A stretch of DNA of 41,666 bases from Saccoglossus kowalevskii (GCF_000003605.2 NW_003133367.1:99645-141310); one strand, 5' to 3'; counted from the first letter of the stretch, positions 11,001 through 22,100 are shown. The notes: generated by a model not told the origin, from the sequence alone. Translations and numbers: made by a program.

Positions 11001-12929
11001 ACTGAATGAAGTTATGGGGCATGAGATTCAATCACCCTAAGAAGTATTTTAGAATTTGACAAATTGTAGTGTAGTCTAGTGGTAACAGAGTGGCTGAATC
11101 AATTTGTGTGGGTCCCAGTCGTCCAGCGTGCGTTCTGATTTGGTGTACAAGCACACGTCGTTGTATAGGTTGCGTGAGCGCAAATGAACCAAGACGTGAC
11201 ATGACAGTTATAGTTTTACTCACTTATGATCTTGGTTTTCAAGATAGAATGTTAACGACATGGTCACCTCAAAATGTGTATTATTTTAAAATGCAGACAT
11301 ACCAGTGGGAGATCACCCGATACATAGTATAAGTGCAGGGGAAGCAGGAGTCGCCATTGTGTCTGTTTTCGACAATCCGTCTGATTATATCGGTAAAAAG
11401 ATTGGACTCAGTGGAGATCTCAGTACTTTAACAGAGACGGCAGAAGTCCTCACCAGACACCTTTCACCACTGCAGTTTAAGCCTGGAAATGTAAGTGCCT
11501 CGAGAGGTGTCTTATATTATTTGTTGATTAATGTCAGGCATCAAATATATATTCAAGATTTATTTAAACATGAAATCAATTACTATCTCGAATTACTACC
11601 TGAATAGTTATGAATTGTTTAACCAAACAAACAATTGTGTCTAAAGGCCAGTCATTGGCCCATGCACTATTCTATTGTTTCAGAGGATTAGTCGTCAATT
11701 TCTTTCGTTTATGCCGCGATCAACCATTGCAACAATTTAATAATGTTGAAAATGTACTTCAAATTGTAGCAGTATTGGGAAACAGCACCCTCAAACTCTG
11801 TATACCTTGTACATACAATTTGGTGTCATGGGTTTTTGAACGGAACTTCCGTTATATAGTAAATCTATTTTTTTATCTGTGATTTGATTGGTTCCTGCAT
11901 CATGGGACAAAACGCCTCAGGACGTTGATGACTGGTAACGGTCCCCATATTCTGATTGGTTGATCCATTGTGTTCCTTGGTTACCTCATGTCAATTCAAT
12001 TGTGCACTAATCACCAAGTGGTTGTTCTATATAGTGAGCAGCAGGGACGGATGTCAGATACTCGATTAGTGTATGCACCTTTACAATGACGTCATTGCCG
12101 CATTGCATTGCGGTATATAGAACTAATACATATGTCTAAGCCTGCAGAAATAATAGAGGTGCACACTGTTTTTTCTAGAAAGCAAATTAGAATGTTTTCA
12201 AATTATGTCACTTAATCACGTAAATCCAAAATCGGAGTTCTGGCCCGGAGAAATTACTATTCACCAGCATCATCCTTGCTGAGGAGTCGTTGACGCTAAC
12301 AGCTGTTACATGTAACAGAACAGTTTTGGCTAGGATAAATGCCATGTTCCAAATTGAGTCTTTGCATATCATATCAAATCAATCTGCCCTGAATTTCAAT
12401 CAGTAAATTTCTTCGAATCGTGGAAATGTACAGTATATTTTGTGTATATTGTTGAATCATATATTCATACTTGGGGTTTGTGACATTTAACATCTGTAGA
12501 CTGAACATACAACATAATTAACATTCTACTATATTATCTCATATATTCATTATAGATGATTGTTGGTTAGTATTATAGGTATTACTAAATTAAAATAAAT
12601 AACTATTACGATAATTGTAATGCAAATATATTGTGAACTTTAAATGTGTATATTATGGCTTTAATTACAAAATGCTGCTTCTATTAATGCTTTGTTTTCA
12701 TACGATTCTCCGATGGTTACTTCATTTCCAGATGACATCCGAGCAGTTTGCCAGTTTGGATTTCCCAGGAGCCGCTGATCTTGCAGTCATGTTCGAATTT
12801 TATCAATCTGGAAAGATGGTGAGAGACATCGAATTGACCAGGAAGCTCGATCCTAACACTAAAACTTGGGAGCAGTGGGTTGTTGCTAATAGAGACCAAC
12901 TCATGGCTACATTTAAACGAATAAAATAA
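8073..12929 (+). CDS. NMRAL1: NmrA-like family protein (NMRAL1-like), copy A
   Basis: Five exons: 8073-8217, 8978-9105, 10006-10246, 11297-11490 and 12732-12929; all four introns are GT-AG and phases match (1,0,1,0). The product is 301 aa, close to the 299 aa of human NMRAL1. The N-terminus has the Rossmann dinucleotide motif GATGMQGG (residues 9-16) and a TRN segment (34-36) where NADPH-binding residues lie in the family; further family blocks are VTNYWE, VVFSGLENVK, HFDGKWEIEEYM, GLPYTSVR and a C-terminal RDIELTRKL. NmrA-like proteins bind NADP(H) but act as redox sensors and regulators, not as classical dehydrogenases; the human protein is cytosolic and shifts form with NADPH level. Start chosen at 8073: the upstream in-frame ATG (8049) lies before a likely acceptor and is not family-like. 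The 301 aa include a C-terminal RIK absent from copy B. Confidence 0.93.
9450..9742. mobile_element. TTAA-flanked MITE, 293 bp, in intron 2 of copy A
   Basis: Identical TTAA at 9446-9449 and 9743-9746 flank imperfect terminal inverted repeats: left AGAGCGACAGTGGTCGC, right (reverse complement) AGGGCGGTAGTCGTCGC. Copy B has the near-empty site at about 20605 (gctacatAAAgatcatattg), so insertion followed the duplication. A TTAA target is characteristic of piggyBac-type elements; the superfamily is inferred from the target only. Its interior is unlike other family copies here and carries an open frame on the minus strand. Confidence 0.75.
10578..10672. mobile_element. TTAA-family MITE, 95 bp, in intron 3 of copy A
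   Basis: Flanked by TTAA (10574-10577) and TCAA (10673-10676). The ends AGGGATACAGTTGTTGC and, reversed, AGCGTTGCAGTTGTCACGA are inverted; the interior AACACGTGTAAAAT is shared with the copy at 17272. Copy B reads straight through (gaattgtTTAAacacgtggg near 23231), so B is an empty site. Confidence 0.65.
11950..12075 (+). promoter_or_regulatory. Conserved island in intron 4 with promoter-like motifs
   Basis: This stretch is much better conserved with copy B (24650-24790) than the surrounding intron. It has an inverted CCAAT box (ATTGG, about 11955-11959) and TATATAG (12028-12034) about 70 bp downstream, with identical relative order in B. Possible internal promoter or enhancer; no transcript evidence is available. 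Confidence 0.25.
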
Positions 12930-12986
12930 GGAGAAGATGTTAATATCACCAATGTATATCTTTAATTCATCAAATTAATTGTTCTA

Positions 12987-12992
12987 AATAAA
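12987..12992 (+). terminator. Polyadenylation signal of copy A
   Basis: Canonical AATAAA 58 bp after the stop codon of copy A. Copy B has its own at the same relative place. Confidence 0.6.
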
Positions 12993-13029
12993 TTATGTTG
13001 CTCTCTTTTATAGATTTGGTAGAATTGGT

Positions 13030-13051
13030 AGTGAATCGAATCGAATCGAAT
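13030..13051. repeat. Short (GAATC)n microsatellite
   Basis: About four GAATC units follow GGTAGT in the 3' flank of copy A; copy B has a single GAATC at the matching place, so the array expanded after duplication. Confidence 0.6.
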
Positions 13052-13447
13052 GTTTTGTTAATGAACTATAATAATTTTATCCACACTGCATTGCATTTTT
13101 TAAATAAAATGACGTAAACGAAATAGCAACGGGAACTAATGAAGCAGTAATGAGGGGATTTGAGTTTATATAGGAGCGAAGTTAAAACAGCATGCCAATC
13201 ACGTTTGCTTCTTGTAAAATATAATGTAAATATGTTTATGGCCGACAAAAAACGTGAGTTAGACCCGTATCTGTCGCTGATTACATGTTCATGTATAGTC
13301 GGGCACCCGTTAGCTTTAACTTTTACAAACGTAAACAACATCATTGACTACGTCTAATGTCTTTTAGAATCACAACGTGTCTGTTAAAGGGTGGTGGTCG
13401 ACAATACAGTATCTAGCTTTAGCATTGGGTATGTTTGTGTCTCTTAA

Positions 13448-13603
13448 AAGCGGGGGAGTCGTCATCTGCGCATGCGTCAGATGTTCATAGCGTGTCATTG
13501 TTTACAAACAAACGTCTATCAATGAGTCTGCGTTTTTAGCGTGTGTTGTTATCATTGCTTGGGACTCAAATTCCGCGCGTGCGCAAGTGACGACCCTCCT
13601 GCT
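13448..13603. mobile_element. TTAA-family MITE, 156 bp, 3' of copy A
   Basis: TTAA at 13444-13447 and TTGA at 13604-13607 flank the ends AAGCGGGGGAGTCGTCA and, reversed, AGCAGGAGGGTCGTCACTT, followed by GCGCATGCG-like sequence on both sides. In unit B the two flanks are joined (TTTGACTCCAATAGATAAACG near 26768-26790), giving a third paralogous empty site. Confidence 0.65.
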
Positions 13604-13828
13604 TTGATAGAAGAACGTCACATACCACCATTTAATCGGTAACAATCCTTAAGGTAGTTTTCTACTATCAAAACATTATTCAGAAATCTTTGAAATCTAA
13701 CAAGGGGGTTGGGTTACTGTAATGCTCAAAATTCAAAATAAAAATAATATGGTCACTGAACTAAGTTTTCCACAAAACCTTGAAAATTTATCAAAATACG
13801 TTTTCTAAATAATAACGGTAAATTGTAA

Positions 13829-13948
13829 ATAAATAGAGGATCTCCAATGAGTGGCCGTGTTATATCGGATTTGTTAAATGAGTGTAGTAATTTTCATATG
13901 TTTAATAAATCTGATATTACACGGTCACGAATATGAGATCCTATTTAT
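13829..13948. repeat. Long imperfect hairpin, ~50-bp arms
   Basis: Left arm 13829-13878 and right arm 13901-13948 are inverted copies (for example GTGGCCGTGTTATATCGGAT against GTGACCGTGTAATATCAGAT) around a loop of 22 bases. It could be a MITE that is almost all terminal repeat, or a transcribed hairpin. No matching copy was seen elsewhere in the window. Confidence 0.65.
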
Positions 13949-15372
13949 CACATGTATTCTTTTTTGTTGTAATTCAAAGCCAAATGTTTCCACCGTCTCC
14001 GGCAGCGTACATCGACAACGCAAACACTGGGTGCATTGATTTCGTTGAGTCATTGAAGAGACAAAACTTCAAGCGATCAAAAAGAACTTTTAATAAAAGT
14101 CCAAACACCAGACTAGTTAGAATACAAATAAACAAATTACATTATTTTCAACTTAAACACTTAAAGCGAAAAACAAAAGCAGTAAAAACCATTAAATACG
14201 TCAAAAAGCTGTATGAACTACAAGTATTTATCAGGGGTTTCCCCGTCACTCCATTACGTCATTGACATGGTCCATAAGGTCAAACGTAGAAGTCAACGCT
14301 GCGTCGATTGAAAGTTATTATTTAGTTCTAATCTGAGAAGAATCAATTACATATATCCGACGTCTTTTCGTGGAACTATCATTTGTCGGCAATGTTATAT
14401 TGTGCTATATAAGTTACTTCAATGGTGTCCAGGTTAGTTGAATGGGAAAGCTAAAACGATTGCTTTAGTTCCGGGAAGTGTTTAAATATCGAGTCGGATT
14501 CGAACCCTTTGCGTTTGTATTATGATGTTTTTCATTTGTCGTGTTTTCCACGCCGTAATATGTGACCGCTTCCCCGTTTTATTTTTATTTTGTTAGCGTT
14601 ATGACATAGTTTCAACCGCGCGGCAACTGCAACGAAATTCGTGACCTTGGCGTAACACCACTGACTATAGTGGCGTTCACGTTTCTATGTTTGGGCCAAA
14701 CAACAGATCGACGAATGAGGGCGTGATTTTGGCACGAGCCAAGTCAGTTCTAAGTGGGTCCCGGACAACGTGAACGCAACTGCTGTAATCCCTCTGCAAA
14801 CACAAAGGATTAAAAATGTCGGCACGTGTCGAGATCCCGTAACGTGAACGTAGTATATATGATCGTTCTGTTTAACAAGCTAGAATTTATTACAGTTAAT
14901 ATCATATTGTCACGTGATTTGTGCCACCTTATTGGCAATGTCTTAAATATTTTTTTTGTAATTTGTATATACCAATTCGTATATACCGAGCAAACGACCC
15001 CGATTGAAGGGCGTGTATTTTGCTTCTGGAATTGTGCTCGTCCTCGACGATACCGCATGCGAAGAGGTATAAATATGACAGTCAATAAACATATCCGGTC
15101 ACACGGAACGATGCCCAATGCCGTGAAAAACTCCACAAAATATCGTCATAATTCAACATTTAAAAACAAAAAAATACCTTGCCTATAATATGGTTAAAGT
15201 TGCGTTATTAACAACTCATGGGAACAAGTCCAAGTAACAGAAATGATCTTCGAATCATAGATGCGCGGAAAACAAACACAGAAGACATCGTATGCCAGCT
15301 GATTACACAGCCACAATACCCGCGCATGCGCACATACTATTCATTTCTTTGAATATCTTTCTGTCGGTGACT
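13949..15372. other. Spacer between duplication units
   Basis: No gene is supported. Open frames at 13933-14265 and 14826-15188 give Lys/Ile/Tyr-rich translations without a domain. A perfect CGCGCATGCGCA palindrome-like NRF1-type site is at 15321-15332, just before unit B. Confidence 0.4.
15321..15332. promoter_or_regulatory. NRF1-type site
   Basis: CGCGCATGCGCA fits the NRF1 consensus YGCGCAYGCGCR exactly. It lies 40 bp before the start of unit B homology and has no counterpart upstream of unit A. It might belong to an unseen promoter; single sites also occur by chance or in repeats. Confidence 0.25.
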
Positions 15373-15552
15373 GACAATCAACAGTGAGTATTTAAAATCA
15401 TCGTAACGTAAACCATCAGAATTTTTCATATATATTCAATAGTATGTATTATTTCGACATGGCTGTTTTTTTTCCCAATGGCCAATGCCCCAGCCATTTA
15501 ACCTATCATGTGATCCTCATATGCCGGCGGCGCATTTATTTGTGTGCCCTTA

Positions 15553-15868
15553 TGCTCCAGTCAATGTCAACCCCGACCCCTTCCACCTCGGGCAATACGG
15601 GACAAATGTGGGGCATTAGACAGTGTTTACCGCCAAACTGTGCCCGTGGAGGTGGGGTAATAGCTGTGTTTCGTGTCCCGTCATCGCCAGTACTCTGCTG
15701 ATAGCAAGCATGGCGGACAGTGGCGATCGGTGGGAGAAATGTGGGGGGGTTGTTTTGGGTGGGGATTTGCCTATCCATCTTGCCCCAGGAGGTGGGGCAT
15801 TTCGCAAATTTTACAACAATAATTTCCAAATCCCCCACTAAACCACTTAGTTGACATTGACTGGAGCA
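15553..15868. mobile_element. MITE, 316 bp, TTA target duplication (PIF/Harbinger-like)
   Basis: The ends are perfect 19-bp inverted repeats, tgctccagtcaatgtcaac, flanked by TTA at 15550-15552 and 15869-15871. Unit A has the unoccupied site at about 5829-5838 (cacTTATcctctcggtg). A three-base TTA/TAA target duplication is characteristic of PIF/Harbinger elements; the interior is G+C-rich and encodes no transposase. Confidence 0.8.
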
Positions 15869-16149
15869 TTATTCTGTCGGTGAATGACCGAGGCATGAAT
15901 GAAAATGTTTCAAAGTCTGCCAAATGTGGGTCAGATCACGAGTACTTGTAACCGTGGTCAGATAAACTAATTCCACAATATCTGATTGAACATATAAATG
16001 ACACTCGTTCGTTACTTGTTTGGTTATGCTGTTTATTTAGAATCAGTGATTTTAGGCATGACTCGGCGTTTTACAACATAAACAAATGGTTGTACTTGGG
16101 AGGCATGTCCGCTTCAGGGTCTATTGTAATCGATGAAACGGAGCAAGAG

Positions 16150-17109
16150 CAGTGGCGGCGGCACGGAAAAAATCGCCCCTCCAAAATCAAGCTGAAACCA
16201 TTTGTGTCAGTAAAATTTGCCCCTCAAAATGCAAGACATTTTTTAAGGGGGAACATGCGTTCCTGACCCCACTAGTTAAGGTCACGGCTTCGGTGCGAGG
16301 TTGGTGAGTAGAGGCCATGCCACCGCCTCTGAGAAGAATGCACATAGCGACAATTCATCTCTATATAATATCGACAACTGTCGGACGAAACTTGTAATGA
16401 CCAGTATTTCCACCTTTCGACTCGTGTATATAACATTTGCCGAAAATAAAAATGTTTTAATAAGTAAATGGTTCGTTTCGCTAATTAGCGAAACAAGGGT
16501 CCAGCACTACAATATTTACGACCGTCTGACGTAACTTTGTCAATATTGTTCACTTTTCAGTCGTGTATATAACGACATAAAACATTTGCCGAAAATAACT
16601 ATTTTAATCACTTCGTTCGTTAATTACAGATAATTATTTTAATCCGATAACAGGCCAAATATAGACCTCATGAGGCCTTACTCATAGACCTCATTAGATA
16701 TGCATGTCTCTTATTTCGAGCACTATTGAAGATATAGACATGTAAACATTGCTGTATTGAATACATTCACATATTCGATGTATGGTCATGGGATCTTATT
16801 AATATGCATAACTATAATATCCAAAGAACTATTGAAACTGCACATATCCCAGAGACGGCGGCATGAATTTTGCATGGAGCGGCAAGATCTGCTCATTATC
16901 CATCGGGCCGAAGTCGCGACTTTACTAGGGGGTCCAGGGGCATGCTCCCCTTAAAAATTTCGAAATCTAGATCATCTGAAACGCTATTTCCTACATTTTG
17001 AGGGCAAATTTCGCTGAAATAAAAGGTTTTAGCTTGATTTTATAGGGGCGCCCCCCCCCCTCCAACATTTTTTTTCGAGGGGGCGACCCCACCCCTCGTG
17101 CCGCCACTG
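16150..17109. mobile_element. DNA transposon remnant with long inverted ends
   Basis: Left end CAGTGGCGGCGGCACGG and right end, reversed, CAGTGGCGGCACGAGG. The inversion continues for roughly 120-200 bp with small gaps, including AAAATCAAGCTRAAACC, AATTTGCCC and a TTTTTAAGGGG block followed by AACATGCG / AGCATGCCCC. Total 960 bp with no transposase, so it is non-autonomous. I could not see a convincing target duplication, so I leave the superfamily open. Confidence 0.65.
16378..16640. repeat. Two direct copies of an end-like repeat with a 20-bp palindrome
   Basis: Copy 1 (16378-16494) and copy 2 (about 16526-16640) share CTGWCGKACGWAACTT-like starts, CGTGTATATAAC and ACATTTGCCGAAAATAA. Copy 1 ends in the perfect palindrome GTTTCGCTAATTAGCGAAAC (16475-16494). 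A third copy is inverted at about 18252-18335 (TTAATTAGCGAAACGAACCA to CATCTGACAG). Confidence 0.55.
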
Positions 17110-17271
17110 CATCCAACTAATGTTATCTGGGACAAACTGGTCAAAAGATAACCCAAACTATTAAATAACCAGTATATGGTCGTTATACTAAACTGCTGTT
17201 TCTAATATGGCCTACTTATTATTAATCAAAACTTTGATGAGCACCTGCTCCTTAAGTTGTCCTGTTCTTTT

Positions 17272-17408
17272 CGTTTTAAACGGCGGCAGTCGTCGTGCCG
17301 CGACCTGTTCGATATGTGACTCATAGCGACGTATACAACACGTGTAAAATACATTGTTTATTTACATGAAATTTGAACACGCGCTGCGCGACGACCACCG
17401 CGCTTTAA
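17272..17408. mobile_element. TTAA-family MITE in unit B
   Basis: TTTAAA on both sides. The ends ACGGCGGCAGTCGTCGTGCC and, reversed, AGCGCGGTGGTCGTCGCGC are inverted. The interior (CTGTTCGATATGTGACTCAT, TATACAACACGTGTAAAATA, CATTGTTTATTTACATGAAA) is the best reference for the family here, shared with copies at 10578, 26836, 28195 and 35650. Confidence 0.65.
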
Positions 17409-19173
17409 ATTTGTACATGTTATATGGGAACTTGTAACATCTGTGTTACATGTCGGGGTTGTAGTCATTCCAGGTAAGTCATGTTCGCTGAATGTCGTAA
17501 TTGCTGAATCCATTTCATAGATCATTTTACTACATTATTAAAGGCTTCAAATAAGGTTAACAGGTAATACAAATGTAATACTTCAAATTATCATTTAACT
17601 TAAGTTTGTGTTGCTTCGGGTCAGTGTTACGAGTATATCTAGAAATTGAAAAGTGCCTGCTTGAAATATACTTTTTATATTGAAATGCAAGGTTGTAGTT
17701 GATGGTTTGTGGCCACAGACTTGTAGTCTATATTTGCTTATTATTTAATGGTATTTTGTAAAAAACGGAATTTTTTGAATCACAAGTGACGGTTTGTTGA
17801 AAATGTAGCCTGTTAAATCAAATGGTGTGTCTGTATTAAATATGGAGTGGCTGTTTGAAATGATGGGTAGACAGATGACTGGCTAAACACTATATAAAGT
17901 GTTGATATAACATATACCTACCTATCCCAAACTAGAAACCATTTTAAATTAAGTAAAAGTGTTTGATGTTGTTAGATACTTATAGTTGTGTTTTGGTCGG
18001 GTTTGATTAAAATTTTAATTTAAACGTCATAGCATTACTTTGATGGGTTCAAACGTGCGTGTGTAAATTTGGGGGTATGCGTAAGTGTATAGGCGCGGCA
18101 CTCGCACGTGTATGTGTGTTTGTGATGCCCCGTTATTTTCGGCTAATTTTTTATGTCGTTATTTATACACGATTGAAATGTGAATGAACTGGTCAACAAG
18201 TCGTGAATATTGATTCTGAATATTGAAACTGTTTACAAATTTCCGATTATCTTTAATTAGCGAAACGAACCACTTACATTGGCAAATGTTGTATGATGTT
18301 TTATACACGACATCACGTTTCATCTGACAGTAGTAATATCCATTTCAACAACAACGTCCATTGCCTTTTAGCGGACTTACTACAATCAATATCCCCATCT
18401 ACGATGTGAGCTAATGTGAAGAGATGGGCCATTTTACACATACAACCAAAAAGTAAACTGTACTCACAATTTTAGAAAGTTAAGGGGTCATCTGCGTAGG
18501 CGCGGGATTTGAGTCAGGAACCTTATTGACAATGACACGCTACGGTCGTCTGCTGTATGCACTTTTCATAGACACTTTTTGCAAGGTTGTTTTGCATGTA
18601 TTAAAAACTACTTTATGTTTATATGAACCGAATTTACATACTTCGATCAGTTCGATAAATTTCTAAAACAATTTCAAAACAATTACTCCGAATATAATGT
18701 ATACTTTTGTAATCGGTGCCAACAATGCATTCTTAGCTTAAATCAATTACAACCAATATAACAACCATTAAAAGTATATTTCGATAATGATTTAATACCT
18801 TGATCACACACCATAACGAGATTGGGAGATTTGTTAAACCAAAAATGACAATTTTTAAATATATTTTTCCTCACATTATGATTACTTTGTTTGATAAATA
18901 ACTTGTAAGATGTCTCGCTGGGAATTAAACAATTAAAAAATGAGTAAATATAAAATAAAACACTCTTTTGGTTTTTTAAAGTGTTAGTGTAATACAATGC
19001 ATACATTGAAATAAGATCCACAAAAGCCTTCAAGTGAGGTGTCTTGCATATAGTTGGGTGGGGAGGGTGTCTGGTCTAGAAAAATTAAATATTTGGAAAT
19101 ACATGTATCAAGCATAGAACTGTACATTGATCCGAGATAAACTTTATTGTTTTCATGTATTATAGAGCACATT

Positions 19174-22100
19174 ATGGCAAAGCTAGTGGCAGTGTTTGGT
19201 GCCACAGGCATACAAGGAGGGTCTGTTGCCAGGGCTCTTCTGAAGAATCCAATCTACAAAGTGCGAGCAGTGACCAGAAATCTAGACAGCTCGAAAGCCG
19301 AGAAGCTTAAAGAATCAGGTACCCAACTGAGTTATGAGTTGAAGTTTCTCCACTATACCACGCAAGTGAATAAATTAAATTAACATTGACTCACTTCCAA
19401 ACAGAATAAATGTGTAGTTTTAGCCAGACATTGTTCGTATTGTTGGCAACCAAATTACCTTAAAATGATAAATGTCTATATCTAAAAATATGATAAATGT
19501 CTATGCCTATGACAGATGTATATTCCAATAGACTAAATCAGAGACAAATCGAATCCACAACAGTAGGGTCAAAAGTTGGTGGTCTGAATCACGGGGTCCG
19601 ATTCCCAATGCTGCAGAGAGAAAGTACCAAATGTACTCTTTGGATAGCAGCCATGCAAAATGTAATACCCTCTCTGATTTGTGTTTGGCTTTTGTTCGTA
19701 TGAATGTATACAAGTCATCAGAGCCCATAAAACGCTGAAACACCTGAAACAACAGTGTTTTTGGACAGTTTTAGAGTCCATATATATTATTTTCATGAAT
19801 CTAGTTTGTAGCATTTATCTTTGCAGTCTGTGATTTTGATGGATTGAAATCATTGTTTCGCAATCACCTTGTTTTGTCAGATAACCTTGTAACGGAAGGA
19901 TAGTTCAATTTTTGCCTTGGAATATACGATCCATATGACATACGTACACGTGTTATTTTTAGTATTCCCATAATGCTTCGCCTGTTATGTTGCACGCACT
20001 GATACATCAGTATATCTGACTCACCCAAACTGATCCAGCTTAGTAACACTGTTTGCAGTTTGAGATTAAAAACTAAAAATATCTGGTCATGTGTCATAAT
20101 ACACTTTTATGCGTGTTTACATTTTGGAGTTTCACAGTGAAATCCAAACTATTTTTCAGGTGCTGAAGTTGTTAAAGCAGATCTGGATGATAAGTCAAGT
20201 ATTGATGCAGCATTAACAGGTTGTTATGGAGTATTTGGTGTAACCAACTATTGGGAGTACCTTGACAAATCCAGGGAGATTCAACAGGTATAAACAACTA
20301 TGCATACCACCTAGGCATCTGAGTAAAGTAGTACAAATCATGACAATGCAATACACAGACTAGCTGTAAGCAAACATAAAGCAATTATTCACACTTTTGT
20401 TCGAAATCGGTGTAATCAAACCATTCATCACTTAGATCCTTTTTCAGAGACAGATACATTCCATAATACACTCTGGTAACAAACTGTCAGACTGCCTGTA
20501 GAAACTTGGTGCAATCATATAACACAATATATATATATATACATCATATAAGGTAATTTCTATACTATGTGTTCATCTGCATTAAAAAGTCGCTTGCTAC
20601 ATAAAGATCATATTGTGTCATTTTAGATCATATTATACATTTATGGACATTGTTATTCTGTTTATACGGGGCCAGTAAGTGAGTGGCGTTTTCAAATCTT
20701 TTACATTGCAGCATAAAAGCTGGACGATTTACTGGTGTATTTTTAGTGGTACCACTATTGACTTTTGACGTAGTCACCCACTAATAAACTTAGTGGTCGT
20801 CACCCATAGTAGTTACTATATGTGGATGATATTTATATTTGCTTTTTTATTAGGGTAGAAACCTTGCAGATGCGGCTAAAAATGCTGGAGTTAAACATGT
20901 GGTTTTCAGTGGTCTCGAGAACGTGAAGTCATTGTTTGGTAAAGCATGCGATCACTTTGATGGGAAATGGGAAATCGAGGAGTACATGGCAGAGATTGGT
21001 TTGCCGTATACTTCAGTGCGATATAGTAAATATGTTGAGAATATATTGGGTACATTGAAACCAATCAAAGGACCAGATGGTGTATACTATTTAGGCAAGT
21101 CTTTTAATGGCTCTATATAAATGTTGCGGTCTTTGGGGTATGTCTTGTTGTCTTGTTTCAATTTTGTAACAGCGTTTGATTGAGGGTAGATTATTTGTTA
21201 CCTCTCTTCTTAGGGCTTGCAAAAAAGTTTCTTGTCAAATTTGTAGCAAAACTTTTTAGGTAAATTGTAATGGATGTATACACTTTTTGTTGTCTTGGGG
21301 GTTTGTTTAATGCGACATTTACCGTTTTATGAGGTAGTCAAACTAATGACTCTTCTTAGGTCTTGAATAACTGGTTTCTTGTCAAATTTTGATTTGATTT
21401 GATTTGATTGAGGATTGATTTTGTTAGTTTTAATCAATTTGTCACAGAGTTCTATACATTGGCAAAGTAAGAAAAAAAACTATACACGATATTTTTGGTG
21501 ATGCGCATGTTGACTACAAATATATTTTTTGTTTTGTTAATAGCAGTATCTCAGTTGTACGACAACCGAGGTGGCTCACGTTTTGATTTAAAAAAAGTAT
21601 TTTAATATTGATTTTTATTTTTATTTTAAAAATCATTTTCATTTACTTTTCCATTTTGGTTTTTTAATCGAATTACATTTAAAATCCCAAATCCATTTCA
21701 TTTTCAAATCCGTTTTTGTTTTCGAATCTAATTTCATTTTCGTTTTAAATCAGTCTTTCGTTTTCAAATTCATTTTAGTTTTGAAATCCATTCTCAGTTT
21801 TTGCTTTCGATTTTATTTTAAATCAATTTTCTTTTTAAAATTAATTTATATTTTCGTTTTTAGGTTCATTTTTATTTTTAAAATCATTTCCGTTTTAAAA
21901 CCATTTTCATTTTCAAAACCATTTTCTTTTTAAAACCATTTTCATTTTTTATCCCGTTGACTTTTTATGGTATGGGCCGACTTACGTGATCTGCCATCAA
22001 CCAATCGTTGCTAACGGTTGCGTAATTGTCTGTGTATACTTGCGTTTGGCTGGGTATACATCTTGTTTGCTGCTGATTTATACATTTATTTGCTAAGTGC

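Larger units (their letters stand above)
5484..13650. repeat. Segmental duplication unit A
   Basis: Homology with unit B starts at gaTAATCAACAGTGA (5484, compare 15373) and ends near 13650 (compare 26830). It covers the 5' flank, all five exons, the introns and the 3' flank of the NmrA-like gene in the same order and orientation. Relative to B, unit A has about 1.07 kb of extra sequence at roughly 6320-7400 and three TTAA-flanked MITE insertions. Confidence 0.85.
16120..18337. mobile_element. Compound insertion in unit B
   Basis: Homology with A stops at about 16120 (GCTTCAG) and resumes near 18337 (TTTCAACAACAACGTC). The block has a left edge containing GATGAAACGGAG and a right edge whose reverse complement reads CTGTCAGATGAAACGTG, a weak terminal inversion. 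Inside are the 960-bp inverted-repeat element, two direct copies of a related end sequence, a TTAA-family MITE and about 0.8 kb (17410-18240) where I see nothing recognisable. Confidence 0.45.

Noticed and set aside
10736-11150. tRNA-derived SINE heads (GCTCGGGTAGAGCGGTC near 10740; TAGTCTAGTGGTAACAG near 11073)
   Set aside because: A-box-like sequences are present but B boxes are degenerate and no tail or target duplication is visible; too weak to annotate.
14480-14520. tRNA-like GGGTTCGAATCC on the minus strand
   Set aside because: The flanking bases do not form a T-stem and no A box, anticodon arm or acceptor stem could be found.
15444-15841. Overlapping frames of 60-100 codons
   Set aside because: They are produced by the G+C-rich interior of the TTA-flanked MITE.
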